Shown here: positions 25,001 through 31,408 of the stretch, piece after piece | Position numbering within the stretch: the first letter of the stretch is position 1 | Layout of the letters: every line of letters begins with the position of its first letter | Source: Thelephora terrestris | Taxonomy: Eukaryota; Basidiomycota; Agaricomycetes; Thelephorales; Thelephoraceae | Assembly (NCBI GenBank): GCA_015956445.1 | Contig: WIUZ02000008.1 | Span: 1-64,000 of the forward strand | Reading direction: 5' to 3' | DNA length: 64,000 nt | Made by a program: the position numbers and the translations under genes | The notes under the pieces: model-generated | Told to the model about the DNA's origin: nothing | What the model saw: only the letters and a program-made list of their open reading frames with translations | The model's database searches: none

Positions 25001-28000
25001 TGAGCCGAAGACCCTTATCCGCTTTTTCGGTACTGCAGGTTCCGACGGTTCCGGTACGTATGTTTGCTCTATGTTGTTGTTGTCTGGATCGTAATTAAAC
25101 GCATCCGGATATTCGCGCAGAATGTCCAATCCGGCTTCCCGCGGGTCTTGTCGGTATTGTTCCCCATACACGGCATGGTTACCTCCGGGTGATGATTGAC
25201 TACCGGTTCCGACCGTTGCGTCATTCGGTGCCTGGCGCCTTTTTGACTTCTTGTTTTCGTCTTCGGTTCCTGTTCGGTGAGGTTCCCTTTCTTCCGTTAT
25301 TCCTTGCACTGCCTTTGCATTTTCCGGGATGGCCGTGCCGTCTTCTGGATCCCATACGGTCCATTCGTGATTGTTGTTGGGGTCATTGCTCTCTGCCGAT
25401 AGGTTTCCTTTCGAGGTAAGTCTCGATATGTTAGGCCTGTATCTTTCGCGATCGGGTAACCACTGTTCTTCATTCTCGTCTTCTTCGTCCGTGCTCAACT
25501 CCTCAAGTCTATTCGGCCTGGATCCTGGGTCGTCTGACCCATTCCATTCTTCGTGAATTGTTTCAAGTTTCCCGTACCGCGTGGTAAGTCCCGATATGTT
25601 TTCTTCATGTTTTCCGTGATCGGTTAACCTTGATTCCACAGAACTTTCTTCTTCGTCAACGCTGGGTCCCTCGAGGTTATTCGGACTGGATCCTGGGTCG
25701 TTTGACCCATCTCTTTCCATTCCCATCGGTCTCCATACGTTTCTTGTGTCAGTAAGTTCGGATATGTCGTTTTTGTGTTTTCCGTGATCGGTAATTTTTT
25801 GTTGATTAGACCTTTCATCGTCTTCTTCGTCTGGCCCACCAGAGCTATTTGGGCTGGATTCCAGGTCGTCTGACCCATCCATGTCCATTCTTCTCAGTTC
25901 TGGAGGTTTTTCCATGTCGGTAAGTGCGGATCTATTGAATTCGGTCTCCCACTCGTTTACCCACTCATTGTCTGTGCTATCTAGGTCTGCATTCTGGTTC
26001 CCTAGTACTGCTTCCGTTGCAAACACGCAGGCTTCTACGGCCACTGATCGTTCACGGCCTCCGGTTCTCCTTTGTTCCCGGTGCTCCCTTCGTTCGCACG
26101 ATTGCATGTACCTTCGGAATTCGTCTCCTTGGGCCTTCTCGGTAAGTCGTCTCGTACGCCGTGTTCGCGTTACCTTGGCGATGGTGGACTGATTTTCTTC
26201 CTGTAGGTTCCATTTTCGTTTCCGGGAGGTTGGTAGGGTTGAGGGCGGATCCGGTTCAGGGGTAGCGAGAGTTTGAGAGGGTTGAGGGTTTTCCGGGTGG
26301 GGTGGCGTAGATACTTCGGTTTCGTATGGGTCAGGGTCGTTCGTTGCGGCCCTATCTTCATTCTTTAAGTCTTCGCTACATAGCCTTGTCCACGGCTTCT
26401 GGTCGCGCATGGCTTTCTTTCGTTCGAGTTCACACAATGCATTCCATTCTTCGTCGGAAGCTCCTTTCCGGACCATTTTAATATATGTTTCGTACAGGTC
26501 CGAACTAATGGTATTTTCGTTCGACTGTTTATTTATATCTTCGTCCGAATATTCTTCCGTCCCCTTTTCCGCGCGTGTTTCCTCCAGCTTCCGTAGATCT
26601 TCTTCCGTCCCGATCCGTCCGATTTCATCATCTGTCTCGCTTCTTCTGTCGTCTTCATCAAGCACTAGCGCTTCGCGTCGTTGCGCGGGCGTCGGTGGGT
26701 CTTCTCTCGCGATCGTTACTGGTGAGTAAATAAAATCATTTTCTCTTTCCTCCAGGGCTTCCGTTTCGACGCCGGCCATATTACTTCCGATCACGAGGCT
26801 TCCTTCTTCTTCCTCGCTGTCCGGTACCTCGCCTTCTTCAATTTCTTTATTTCCTCCTATTGCGTATACTCTTGCCTGGTAATCCTGTGGTTGATACCTA
26901 TAATTTTGTTGTTTTCTTCATTGTCCCGAGATCCATATGTAGAGGGAAGGGGTCTGATTTTTCGCCAACCTTTATTGGTAATAATTCTCAAATGAGAATT
27001 CCTACCATCTTCTATCCAAGTGGCTTTATGGTCTACACCCCATTCTCTTCCAAGCAGTAGCTGAAATCCTGCATTCTTTTTTACGTAGAGATTTCCGGGT
27101 GCCATAACTCTTCCTTTTGTAGTCTTCATTGTCATCTCTGCACAAGGTATCATTCCTGCACATTGGGAGAGATTTCCGTCAACTGACATCATCGGAATCC
27201 TGTGTTCCTCGGCGTTGGACCAAGGTATGCCTGCTGCTTCTATTAACCTTTGATTAACAATGTTGAGTTGGGATCCACTGTCAAAGACTCCAGTCATCAT
27301 AGTCCCTGCCACATTGACTGGTATCTTGATCAATCCATCCCTGGGCACTGTTACCGTAGGCTCCACAAGGTCTGTTTCATCTTCTTGATCATAGTCTTCT
27401 TCATCTTCTGATTGTTCCTGGACTACAGCTTGAAATGGTTGCTGTTCTTCCTTTTCAATCACCTCGGCGAGGAGGCCAATTTTCTGCTGCGTTGGGACAG
27501 AGACCTCATGCCCTTGTTTCATTGCGCTCACAAGGCCTCGTCGCAAAGAAGGCGCAGCATCGATTGCTTCCTGTACAGTTAGGGTAATGTTGGTGTTTAG
27601 TATTTTAGTGGCAATTGCTGAACTGTCTGGCTTCTTGGTAGTCCTGGGATTAGTGACTTTGGGACCATTGGTTTGCTCCAAATGCGCCGAGTCCTTCCTA
27701 TTGTAGTTAGTAGGCTTTGCAGTGACCTCCTGGTCAACCTCCATTGGAAGCAACTGGTTGTCCGTTTTACCTTTAATTACGCCCTTGTTGGGGTTAGAGG
27801 CAGACCGGATGTTCCCCGTCTGGTTGCTGTTAAGATTGACGTGATTCTTGATTGGGTGCTGTGGCCTACCAGGACTCTTTGCTTCCCTGCTCCTGGGGAG
27901 CTTCTCCATCCCTTGGGGTCGGCTAGGTAAGACTTGCTGTACCTTCTTTCTGTGTTCCTTGCTGATTTGGGTGGTCCTTTCAACACCAAAAGCTTGACAG

Positions 28001-31000
28001 TGTTCTACCTCCCCAGAGGTCCATCCTAATTCCGCTTCTTGTTCATCAGTATCAGCATCGTCTTCATACCTATCCACTCCTATGTAGTTACACGCAGTTT
28101 CCAAAGTAGGGTTGTATGGCAAGGCTTCAGCATAATGGACTTCAGCTGCAACATGTTTAGTAATAGCTTGTATCCATGTCTCATTAGGTGCTCGGTAGAT
28201 TCTTGAGTTGTCAGGCCACTGTAACCGTCCTGACGTTGGGTCCTTTACTATCTTCCCAGCTTTTACCAATTTGTTTATTTCCTCACATGCCCTAATGTGG
28301 TGACCTTGCTGTCCACAACCAAAACAGGTGTAGTTCTGTCCGATTGCGTTGGGGCCTGTTGCCATAGAGAAACTTTGAGGAGGGGGTTGAGACATTCTCT
28401 GGGGTGATGGATTGAAAGGTGGTCGATAGGAGGGATTTGGTCCTTGTCGTGACTGGGGGTTGGTGAATTGTTGGTTGCCAAAGTTCTGATGAGGTGGTAG
28501 ATCCCTCTGGAATGGTCTTCTAGGTTGATTTGGTCTTGCTGAGTTTCGGTTAGGAGGAGGTTCTACGTAATTCTGGAGATGTGGGTACTGCTGAGCAAAG
28601 TGTACATATTTGACCCAGTACTTGGGGTCATCAATCTTGAGGTTACTCAGGTCATCCACTAGCTGGTTGAAGTCTTCATCCTGCTTTCCTTTGTGCTTCT
28701 TGGTCTTTGTGGGTAACTTAGGAGGAGATTTAGGTGGAGTCAGGGGTGACTTGTGTTGGATAAGAGGCTTTGGTTCATCATCTGATTCGTCTTCTGAGTT
28801 ATATCCTGAGAGCTTAAATGGCTTAGTGGATTCCTCTTGGTCTGACTCTTCTTCTTCAGAGGACTGGTATCCGCCTTTGGTTGCCAGGTGCTGATCAAAC
28901 CTATAAGGGTTAAGGACTGAATCAGCTCCTTCTACTATGTCTGCAATGCTGAATGGCACTGTCACATCTAAGTGAGGTGTAACCATTCTCATCTGGGCTT
29001 CAACTTGTCGCCTGAAGGAGGCATTCAAACCTTCCCAGAAATATCTGTTGACATCTCTAGTGGAGATCTTCCTCATTTCTCTGGCACGTCCTACCAACTG
29101 ATGGAATTTGATTTGATATTTCTTGAATCTGTCAAGGGTGTCCATTCGACGTTTTCTCCATTTGGTAGTGAAGGCTTCAATTTTTCCCACATTCAGGGAT
29201 CCTTGCTTGTCCCCAAAGAAGTAATCGAGCTCAACCAATAGAGTTCCATAGTCCCTTTTGGCATGGGAAGGCCAAGTTCGCAGCAGGTTAGCGATTCCAG
29301 GGCTACAGTATCGAATGAGTCCTTGATACTTTTCCTTTGATGAGGTGACGTCATAGCGGTTGCATAGGTGGTTATAATTCTCCAAGAAGGGCTCCAAGGT
29401 ATTGGCAGCTCCTGTGAAGGTTTCTGGTGCACGTGATTTGTTGGGGGCTGGTAATTCCAAGTAGGAATTTGATTGAGTAAGGAGGTCTTCAACTCCATTG
29501 AAGGGATGTTGTTCGTTTTCTGTATCTGAGATATAAGTCATGTTGGTTGATGTAGAGGAGATGGAGGGAGATGAAGGTGTGATGGTGGGAATGGTGTTTG
29601 TGGTGATAAGATGGTGTTTTATTGAAGCCCCTCGCCGTGGGCTCCAGATGTCGAGTTTGCTAGGGTTGTAGTGAAGAGGTCTATAAGAACTCTTACTAGT
29701 CCTTCTTGGTTTACTTAGAAGCTAAGCGTTAACAACTAAGTAGGCTGGTTGAGAAGTCAGTTATCCCGACTATCAACTCCACAGGGTGGGCGGGGTTTCG
29801 TACTTTCCGGCTCCTTGTCCTGATGAGTTCGCTGAAGGAGGTTGTAGGTCCTTCAGATGTGTTCAGAGGGGTTCAGTAACCTTTATCACTACTGCACGTA
29901 TATTCCCTGGTCCAAACACCTAGTAAGAATGTAAAGGGGGTTGCTGATCTTGATAAGAATGGAGTTCCTGATCTACGCTGATGATCGGGAATGGAGATAA
30001 TGATGTGTGAAACTGATACAATCGAGGCTGTGTATGAGGCTGTGAAGAAGGCTGTGTAGAATGCTGTGCACTGTGGCTGTGTAAGTGGCTGTGCTGTGGC
30101 TGTGTTAAGGGGGTGGCTGTGCTAATACTTCTGAGGCTGTGCTGATATGTCTGAGTGGTTTTGATGATCTGTCAATATACTGCTGAGGTGCGTCCAAATG
30201 CTGCTGAGATACGTCTGATAACTTGATACTGCTGAAACTTGAGAACCTGTCTTGATAAGATAAACTTCTTGATATGTCTGAGATACTGATATGTCGGATA
30301 CCAATGTGGTACTATTACTAAATCTGTCTGTCACCTAGTCAGTCACTAGTCTGAGGTAGAATACTCTCTGCCTGAAGGGTCTGCCTTCAGCACTAACAGA
30401 GATAAGGATATTGCTACGTCACAGAGTCAAGTGTACTAAGCTTATTCAGAAGTCCAAACTTAGAACTTATTCACACAGAGGTGGGGCTCAAAATGGTATG
30501 TGATTACTGAAAATCACTCAACCACTCAGGCCTAAGGAGGTGAGGCAAAGTAGGGGTCTTGGTGAAAAGGGGTAGAGTAAAAGAGGGTGGGTTATAGAGA
30601 GAAGAGGGGATAGAGGGGGGCAACTACTGGCCAGTGGCCAACAGCTGTTGGGTAGAGAGAGAGAGGGGTAAAAGGTTATGGGTGAGTTGCCTTTCCTTAG
30701 AACTGGGGGTGAGTTCTTTATATACTTTTTCATGTGAGATTATTCTAGAACGTTCTATGGCCTTCTACTGTATTCTATGGTAATTAATGGAGTGACAGAC
30801 GTCACAAGCGTGACAAAATGTCACAAAAGCGTGACTGGTGTCACATGGGGTGTGACGTTCCGTCACCTTCTAGAACATTCCGGCAAGTTCCAGGATGTTC
30901 CGGCGCATTCCAGGGTGTTCCTGAACATTCTGTAACATTCTGTAACTTTCCATGAGTTTCTTGTCCTTATCTAATCTTATCTTATCTGATAAGACTGTTA

Positions 31001-31408
31001 TCTAATCTAATTTAATCTTGCTGTGGTGAATTATCATAAATAATGACATGGTTGTTCTCATGTCCGACAACGCCGGTGCGATGCATTTCCAGTAATGTGC
31101 CCCGCTCTCGGCATGCTTGCAGGCAACGGATAACTGATTCGTCACGGTGTTTACCTTTCTGCCAGCTCCATTCTTTGGGGAGTCAATCACGGTCAGATCT
31201 TTGATTGACACCCGTTCCTTTGATATAGATGTGAATGTTTGCTCATGATATTTCTAAAGATTTCCTATACCTTCGCGTTGTTGTTCACCTCATCATCACC
31301 GACGAGGTCGATGACCTCTGCCATGCTCTCAGATAACTTCCTCTTCTTGCTTGTATGAAATGGAGGTATGTTCGGCAACTGTGCTCCGCCAGGTAAGCTC
31401 GATGCCAT
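10012..31408 (-). CDS. hAT transposase (BED-type zinc finger, DUF659-like core, hAT dimerisation domain), split by an LTR insertion
   Basis: Cuts and rejoins transposon ends in the nucleus. Eight exons on the minus strand fit GT..AG introns of 46-69 bp and keep one frame: 31408-31271, 31217-31070 continuing at 12505-11879, 11819-11640, 11570-11355, 11301-10983, 10936-10611, 10562-10407 and 10338-10012. With the LTR element and one 4-bp duplication ignored this gives 810 residues. The N-terminus has KKRK (nuclear signal) and EVIDLVGDDE. A C-x4-C-x15-H-x3-C zinc finger follows. The core has TLTFDGGSTRKPS, FTAICSDNTGN and DVCHHLANT. The C-terminus has SSDTLSWWRAL and NSMADERTVSNFTW, the classic hAT dimerisation block, and an acidic tail. 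No inactivating change is seen outside the insertion. The start at 31408 is chosen because a stop lies just upstream in frame. The last intron (10339-10406) is the least certain. Confidence 0.8.
12506..13926 (-). repeat. 3' LTR (1421 bp)
   Basis: Same length as, and by eye identical to, 29649-31069 (constant offset 17143; the same chance ORFs appear in both). It contains a ggctgtg-rich minisatellite (12885-13010), GTGAC/GTCAC inverted motifs (13650-13725) and two heat-shock-element-like sites. Confidence 0.95.
13928..13942. repeat. 15-mer at the inner edge of the 3' LTR, repeated in the central spacer
   Basis: ccgcggggaactttt lies 1 bp inside the 3' LTR and recurs exactly at 20694-20708 and 20776-20790. 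A clear polypurine tract is not visible at this LTR edge, so the motif may mark the plus-strand priming site. That role is inferred. Confidence 0.5.
13999..14319 (-). CDS. Small accessory protein d of the LTR element (106 aa)
   Basis: Unrecognised. It shares the pattern of the three other small ORFs nearby: an N-terminal YWTTPLELFCYLY segment matching WxTxxExLxYL, and a central IFLIHH segment in the position of YIVHPL. It is the most diverged of the four and has a longer C-terminus. ATG start; it lies closest to the 3' LTR. It has no signal peptide or membrane segment. Confidence 0.5.
   Translation of the reverse strand: MQIIHYHVNPQGLDTYWTTPLELFCYLYCNESERTRLRTMVDQLGNNNNRIFLIHHRCAPWSICLMVGQTDESFVRHIEYLLQDIGFDFSQDYAVQGIAATLCALS
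14567..14806 (-). CDS. Small accessory protein c of the LTR element (79 aa)
   Basis: Unrecognised. It reads NWATPKDVLEYLQQNQSARR at residues 4-23, then TTYIVHPLLNPPLCL and SDDEFIELINNRL. The same landmarks, in the same order and spacing, occur in the ORF at 15645-15391. ATG start. Its helix-strand-helix look and the YIVHPL core suggest a small folded domain. No function is proposed. Confidence 0.6.
   Translation of the reverse strand: MGLNWATPKDVLEYLQQNQSARRLLRRISEDVLLTGWDTTYIVHPLLNPPLCLNTYLSDDEFIELINNRLATEQRVRAG
15391..15645 (-). CDS. Small accessory protein b of the LTR element (84 aa)
   Basis: Unrecognised. GWKTDVEALEYLKTKKSARK (residues 4-23), MYIVHPLFEVPLVL and SEESILRKVTIRL align with the ORFs at 14806-14567, 16375-16088 and 14319-13999. 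ATG start, separated from the next copy by about 0.6 kb of non-coding sequence. Confidence 0.6.
   Translation of the reverse strand: MGQGWKTDVEALEYLKTKKSARKLISRQAWTYMYQGAGVMYIVHPLFEVPLVLGPHDSEESILRKVTIRLDTLKRVADKYSGNV
16088..16375 (-). CDS. Small accessory protein a of the LTR element (95 aa)
   Basis: Unrecognised. It is the first of four related ORFs downstream of integrase. It has TEKELLKHYYENKDARLALL and IVYFRHHLLHYPITI in the positions of ExLxYL...AR and YIVHPL...PL, and an EDYIEELFEYQL end matching the (D/E)Exhhxxh segment of the others. ATG start. Confidence 0.55.
   Translation of the reverse strand: MSTKTLRRSQSILAFPTKADFQTEKELLKHYYENKDARLALLQAVRQEQGNTEAIVYFRHHLLHYPITIYPNTSEDYIEELFEYQLSILDPWSYI
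16836..20381 (-). CDS. pol: Pol: reverse transcriptase, RNase H, integrase (Ty3/Gypsy)
   Basis: Copies element RNA into DNA and inserts it. Positions are from the ATG at 20381. RT has LTSLPMGYVNAPAEFQ and the VFIDDIP catalytic box (about residue 350). RNase H has ILSVDTSEYGIGMIL (about residue 520). Integrase has an HHCC zinc-binding region ending in CHTCQ (about 830), catalytic VTDNGPSFG (about 915) and NSQANGAVERGH (about 950), and a GPYRIGRQ module near 1100. The frame also extends upstream of this ATG to 20435. The protease is not here but in the gag frame, 6 kb upstream. About 1181 residues, open throughout. Confidence 0.9.
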   Translation of the reverse strand: MTHKFAKPVLPRKKVWVKPISSPPILPSTNSPSDLPSQLAQDTSSGENDSDPDFEDSLPDLLTQEDDSDLESDPPSDYHQKPCAVFKYKKVSQKVRPVAIQIPEHQKPQRQIPGNPLQNLPILPHHPSNFIPTTKITAERMDELAIDKHDELWPEERKLLQQVLCLNERSIAFDESERGTFRNDYFSDYVIPTIEHEPWIEKNIPLAQSKYDQIISLLKEKVKAGVYERAHTVYRSRWFSVLKKDGSLRLVHDLQRLNGITIRDSAVPPIIEEFVEAYAGRSVYTVLDMYWGFHARVLDVHSRDLTAFHTPLGSFRLTSLPMGYVNAPAEFQACMMFILQDEIPDKAGVFIDDIPIKGPPTKYQGPDGKEETIPENPGIRRYIWEHLNDVNRILHRIGEAGGTISAKKMQLCQAEVEIVGHKCSAKGRQPVDNRTKKIESWPVPINLKEVRGFLGLCGTVRIWIENFSLIAKPLVHLSRKGVDFTWGPEQQEAFDCLKKEVSKAPALRSIDYTSDKPIILSVDTSEYGIGMILSQEDENGRRAPARYGSIPLTGYSLKYGQSKLELYGLFRALHRYRAHISGVKNLIVEVDASSIRGMLAHPDTLPAVLNRWINGIQQFTFKLVHVPAHRHKGPDALSRRRHATDEEDDDPESDAEEWIDSLVLASEVHNPPQTSRPSFITPIPSFSPAHTLPLPNLGDNTFLDDNMKYSYAVATTHQYSNQDLDNILRYLVTKETPKFRTTKQKKLFLSKARPFYLKGAHMYKQRPGKPPQVVIFSAERQKEILWEAHEDIAHHGVWAVEQHLTLRYYWPGMKDQIKEHVRSCHTCQIRSTKKMHIPVTISHPPSLFSKVHVDVMSMPHAKGKRWLISCRDDLSGVTECKAIARDKAKVMARFFLKKIILRYGIVQEVVTDNGPSFGKEFSDLLQKYGIRHIKISPYNSQANGAVERGHYNIREALVKLCKGDLSKWPLFVQAANYADRITVRKATGYSPYYLLHGVHPLLPGDLTDATFLVTDFKPGMTRDELVQARARQLLRLPEDMARARRILKKSRFQSKKAYEKKFARRIRKKSYQSDDLVLVRNNRIENSVSIERKTADRYMGPYRIGRQTQGGSYVLEEMDGSELLDHVAAYRLIPYVQRQNLDQWADRIMEDNGNDSDISQEPSDDSNQEATQDSDSDSSAH
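20382..22205. other. Purine-rich spacer between ORF3 and pol
   Basis: About 1.7 kb is strongly purine-rich on the plus strand (pyrimidine-rich in the sense of the element), with runs such as ggagagagaaagg. No ORF in it looks like a protein. It carries two exact copies of the 15-mer found beside the 3' LTR. Such a tract could serve splicing or internal initiation for pol; this is inference. Confidence 0.5.
22206..24644 (-). CDS. Unknown 812-aa ORF of the LTR element (ORF3), coiled-coil C-terminus
   Basis: Unrecognised. A basic start (MGRKKGS) is followed by IKLLGAPEGIKEVERTLDKI (residues 33-52), which faintly recalls a KH-type helix-turn-helix, and a short Cys cluster CCCGCRKC near 73-80. The middle (about 85-450) is Pro/Glu/Asp-rich and probably disordered. 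The C-terminal third has long heptad-like stretches (VKQQIVVLEERIE; KALEVKVETLRVELRSVKDKL), so it probably oligomerises. It stands where retroviral-type elements normally continue into pol. Open frame, ATG start. Confidence 0.65.
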   Translation of the reverse strand: MGRKKGSETCTTGGDPVETFVHLERDRTTKEIKLLGAPEGIKEVERTLDKISPKLKDQPQDSAKTEPTSNGECCCGCRKCPAANNPQQQSRNDPRRVVSLVRPSLNHDLPGQGDQPMEEVMDVEIPSPENQVPGLLAAAHLVQLEESMLPPGDHSFFAFGATLLGGEGPSQYVRQGQAYVRLYASSSANLNEPPRPPPTSRVANAHVQVFASNAPAGPEPQENLAVPRNTPFHDQSVTHNVILPDSAPPYRFPSVPVEDKADEPMTVDSVLDKLRDVEGSVDPTKKSIKEAPDLGKLSKRSTGISQNREITKNDLALGEPEPPLPNQNEKTTSDVHVARSFAAGIIQASDMSKNPENRHMSTLNPQVDIEEPGNPPIAVLDPSMDLAPDSPPMLYYPDDIETDELSEDHEKLPDAKDHQAELKAWSRLYPATFDSPPEEPPSSPVENEQALERIQANLSFLAPYLERLQSRKNRREVLECLGELGLLQLTYEMTKDNLEGVQQKREYWGGEIGKVLFNRREHIATYLEAKRREEALKPATSDPLIKEESPEVLSKTLGNHLAEITSNVPKVQQITPAPGPGFEDLEDVKQQIVVLEERIEGTTSDLTTRLRELENQVYTDGCLLTELNWRSNELKKQENRVRADKKRSWKNNPRANHRYETRSVTANSNERANEVRKQLSQLTDQIKALEVKVETLRVELRSVKDKLDQVLALEFEVKKLAKTVEDQRKAQGDMNSVLMSEIASLKFAIGPSVEHQLKQHGLEITALTTRYQQLYQVALHLLYPDNAANSNASYATHANHPSYVNNKSVGVF
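24692..26779 (-). CDS. Unknown 695-aa acidic ORF of the LTR element (ORF2)
   Basis: Unrecognised. Highly acidic and probably disordered, with a PTSRKRKWN basic patch and a C-terminal nuclear-signal-like RKRRKQKKK. It holds three imperfect repeats of about 58 residues, each with a GSxDxxSxPNxxxxxxxDEE core followed by LTDHGKH-like and ISxLT segments (DNA about 25420-25900). The gag-protease frame ends just upstream at 26857. The start is set at the first ATG, 26779. Confidence 0.6.
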   Translation of the reverse strand: MAGVETEALEERENDFIYSPVTIAREDPPTPAQRREALVLDEDDRRSETDDEIGRIGTEEDLRKLEETRAEKGTEEYSDEDINKQSNENTISSDLYETYIKMVRKGASDEEWNALCELERKKAMRDQKPWTRLCSEDLKNEDRAATNDPDPYETEVSTPPHPENPQPSQTLATPEPDPPSTLPTSRKRKWNLQEENQSTIAKVTRTRRTRRLTEKAQGDEFRRYMQSCERREHREQRRTGGRERSVAVEACVFATEAVLGNQNADLDSTDNEWVNEWETEFNRSALTDMEKPPELRRMDMDGSDDLESSPNSSGGPDEEDDERSNQQKITDHGKHKNDISELTDTRNVWRPMGMERDGSNDPGSSPNNLEGPSVDEEESSVESRLTDHGKHEENISGLTTRYGKLETIHEEWNGSDDPGSRPNRLEELSTDEEDENEEQWLPDRERYRPNISRLTSKGNLSAESNDPNNNHEWTVWDPEDGTAIPENAKAVQGITEEREPHRTGTEDENKKSKRRQAPNDATVGTGSQSSPGGNHAVYGEQYRQDPREAGLDILREYPDAFNYDPDNNNIEQTYVPEPSEPAVPKKRIRVFGSEFKGKTPEDNEVMWNVMEQDELEGVLDELSRDPMVANEEIRTYTISKLDDGTIEVRRGLPAKNGGNKPSTQDPEKSNQGKEDKKSVTPTRKRRKQKKKHLPN
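26857..29541 (-). CDS. gag: Gag with zinc knuckle and fused aspartic protease
   Basis: Builds the particle and matures it. Residues 1-210 fit a Ty3-type Gag (PETFTGAANTLEPFLENYN, WRKRRMDTLDRFKKYQIKFH). Around 240-400 it is acidic, then Pro/Asn/Gln-rich. A CCHC knuckle CFGCGQQGHHIRAC lies near residue 407. The protease active site GVFDSGSQLNIVN lies near 750, followed by LLLGREWG. 894 residues from an ATG about 110 bp downstream of the 5' LTR. Protease fused to Gag is common in this superfamily; the large distance to pol is not. Confidence 0.85.
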   Translation of the reverse strand: MTYISDTENEQHPFNGVEDLLTQSNSYLELPAPNKSRAPETFTGAANTLEPFLENYNHLCNRYDVTSSKEKYQGLIRYCSPGIANLLRTWPSHAKRDYGTLLVELDYFFGDKQGSLNVGKIEAFTTKWRKRRMDTLDRFKKYQIKFHQLVGRAREMRKISTRDVNRYFWEGLNASFRRQVEAQMRMVTPHLDVTVPFSIADIVEGADSVLNPYRFDQHLATKGGYQSSEEEESDQEESTKPFKLSGYNSEDESDDEPKPLIQHKSPLTPPKSPPKLPTKTKKHKGKQDEDFNQLVDDLSNLKIDDPKYWVKYVHFAQQYPHLQNYVEPPPNRNSARPNQPRRPFQRDLPPHQNFGNQQFTNPQSRQGPNPSYRPPFNPSPQRMSQPPPQSFSMATGPNAIGQNYTCFGCGQQGHHIRACEEINKLVKAGKIVKDPTSGRLQWPDNSRIYRAPNETWIQAITKHVAAEVHYAEALPYNPTLETACNYIGVDRYEDDADTDEQEAELGWTSGEVEHCQAFGVERTTQISKEHRKKVQQVLPSRPQGMEKLPRSREAKSPGRPQHPIKNHVNLNSNQTGNIRSASNPNKGVIKGKTDNQLLPMEVDQEVTAKPTNYNRKDSAHLEQTNGPKVTNPRTTKKPDSSAIATKILNTNITLTVQEAIDAAPSLRRGLVSAMKQGHEVSVPTQQKIGLLAEVIEKEEQQPFQAVVQEQSEDEEDYDQEDETDLVEPTVTVPRDGLIKIPVNVAGTMMTGVFDSGSQLNIVNQRLIEAAGIPWSNAEEHRIPMMSVDGNLSQCAGMIPCAEMTMKTTKGRVMAPGNLYVKKNAGFQLLLGREWGVDHKATWIEDGRNSHLRIITNKGWRKIRPLPSTYGSRDNEENNKIIGINHRITRQEYTQ
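29629..29646 (-). promoter_or_regulatory. Putative primer-binding site
   Basis: Two bases inside the 5' LTR the sense strand reads TGGAGCCCACGGCGAGGG. It begins with TGG, as expected for pairing with a tRNA CCA end. I cannot name the tRNA. Confidence 0.5.
29649..31069 (-). repeat. 5' LTR (1421 bp)
   Basis: TGTCG...CGACA ends. Apparently identical to 12506-13926. The promoter elements described separately lie in its right-hand part, which is U3 for this minus-strand element. Confidence 0.95.
30716..30880 (-). promoter_or_regulatory. LTR promoter: two heat-shock elements and a TATA box
   Basis: TTCTAGAACATTC (30868-30880) and TTCTAGAACGTTC (30743-30755) are perfect three-unit alternating nTTCnnGAAn sites, the binding pattern of heat-shock factor. 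TATATAAAG on the minus strand (30716-30724) lies just downstream. The 3' LTR has the same sites at 13725-13737, 13600-13612 and 13573-13581. Transcription would then run into the gag leader. Confidence 0.6.

Larger units (their letters stand above)
12506..31069 (-). mobile_element. Ty3/Gypsy LTR retrotransposon, unusually large (18,564 bp), looks whole
   Basis: The two LTRs begin TGTCG and end CGACA and are flanked by the 4-bp duplication ACGC (12502-12505 and 31070-31073). Order on the minus strand: 5' LTR, Gag with zinc knuckle and aspartic protease, a 695-residue unknown ORF, an 812-residue unknown ORF, a 1.8-kb spacer, RT-RNase H-integrase, four small related ORFs, 3' LTR. RT before integrase, plus a GPY-like integrase tail, places it in Ty3/Gypsy. 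I see no clear breaks in the main frames, and LTR identity points to a very recent insertion. Confidence 0.9.
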
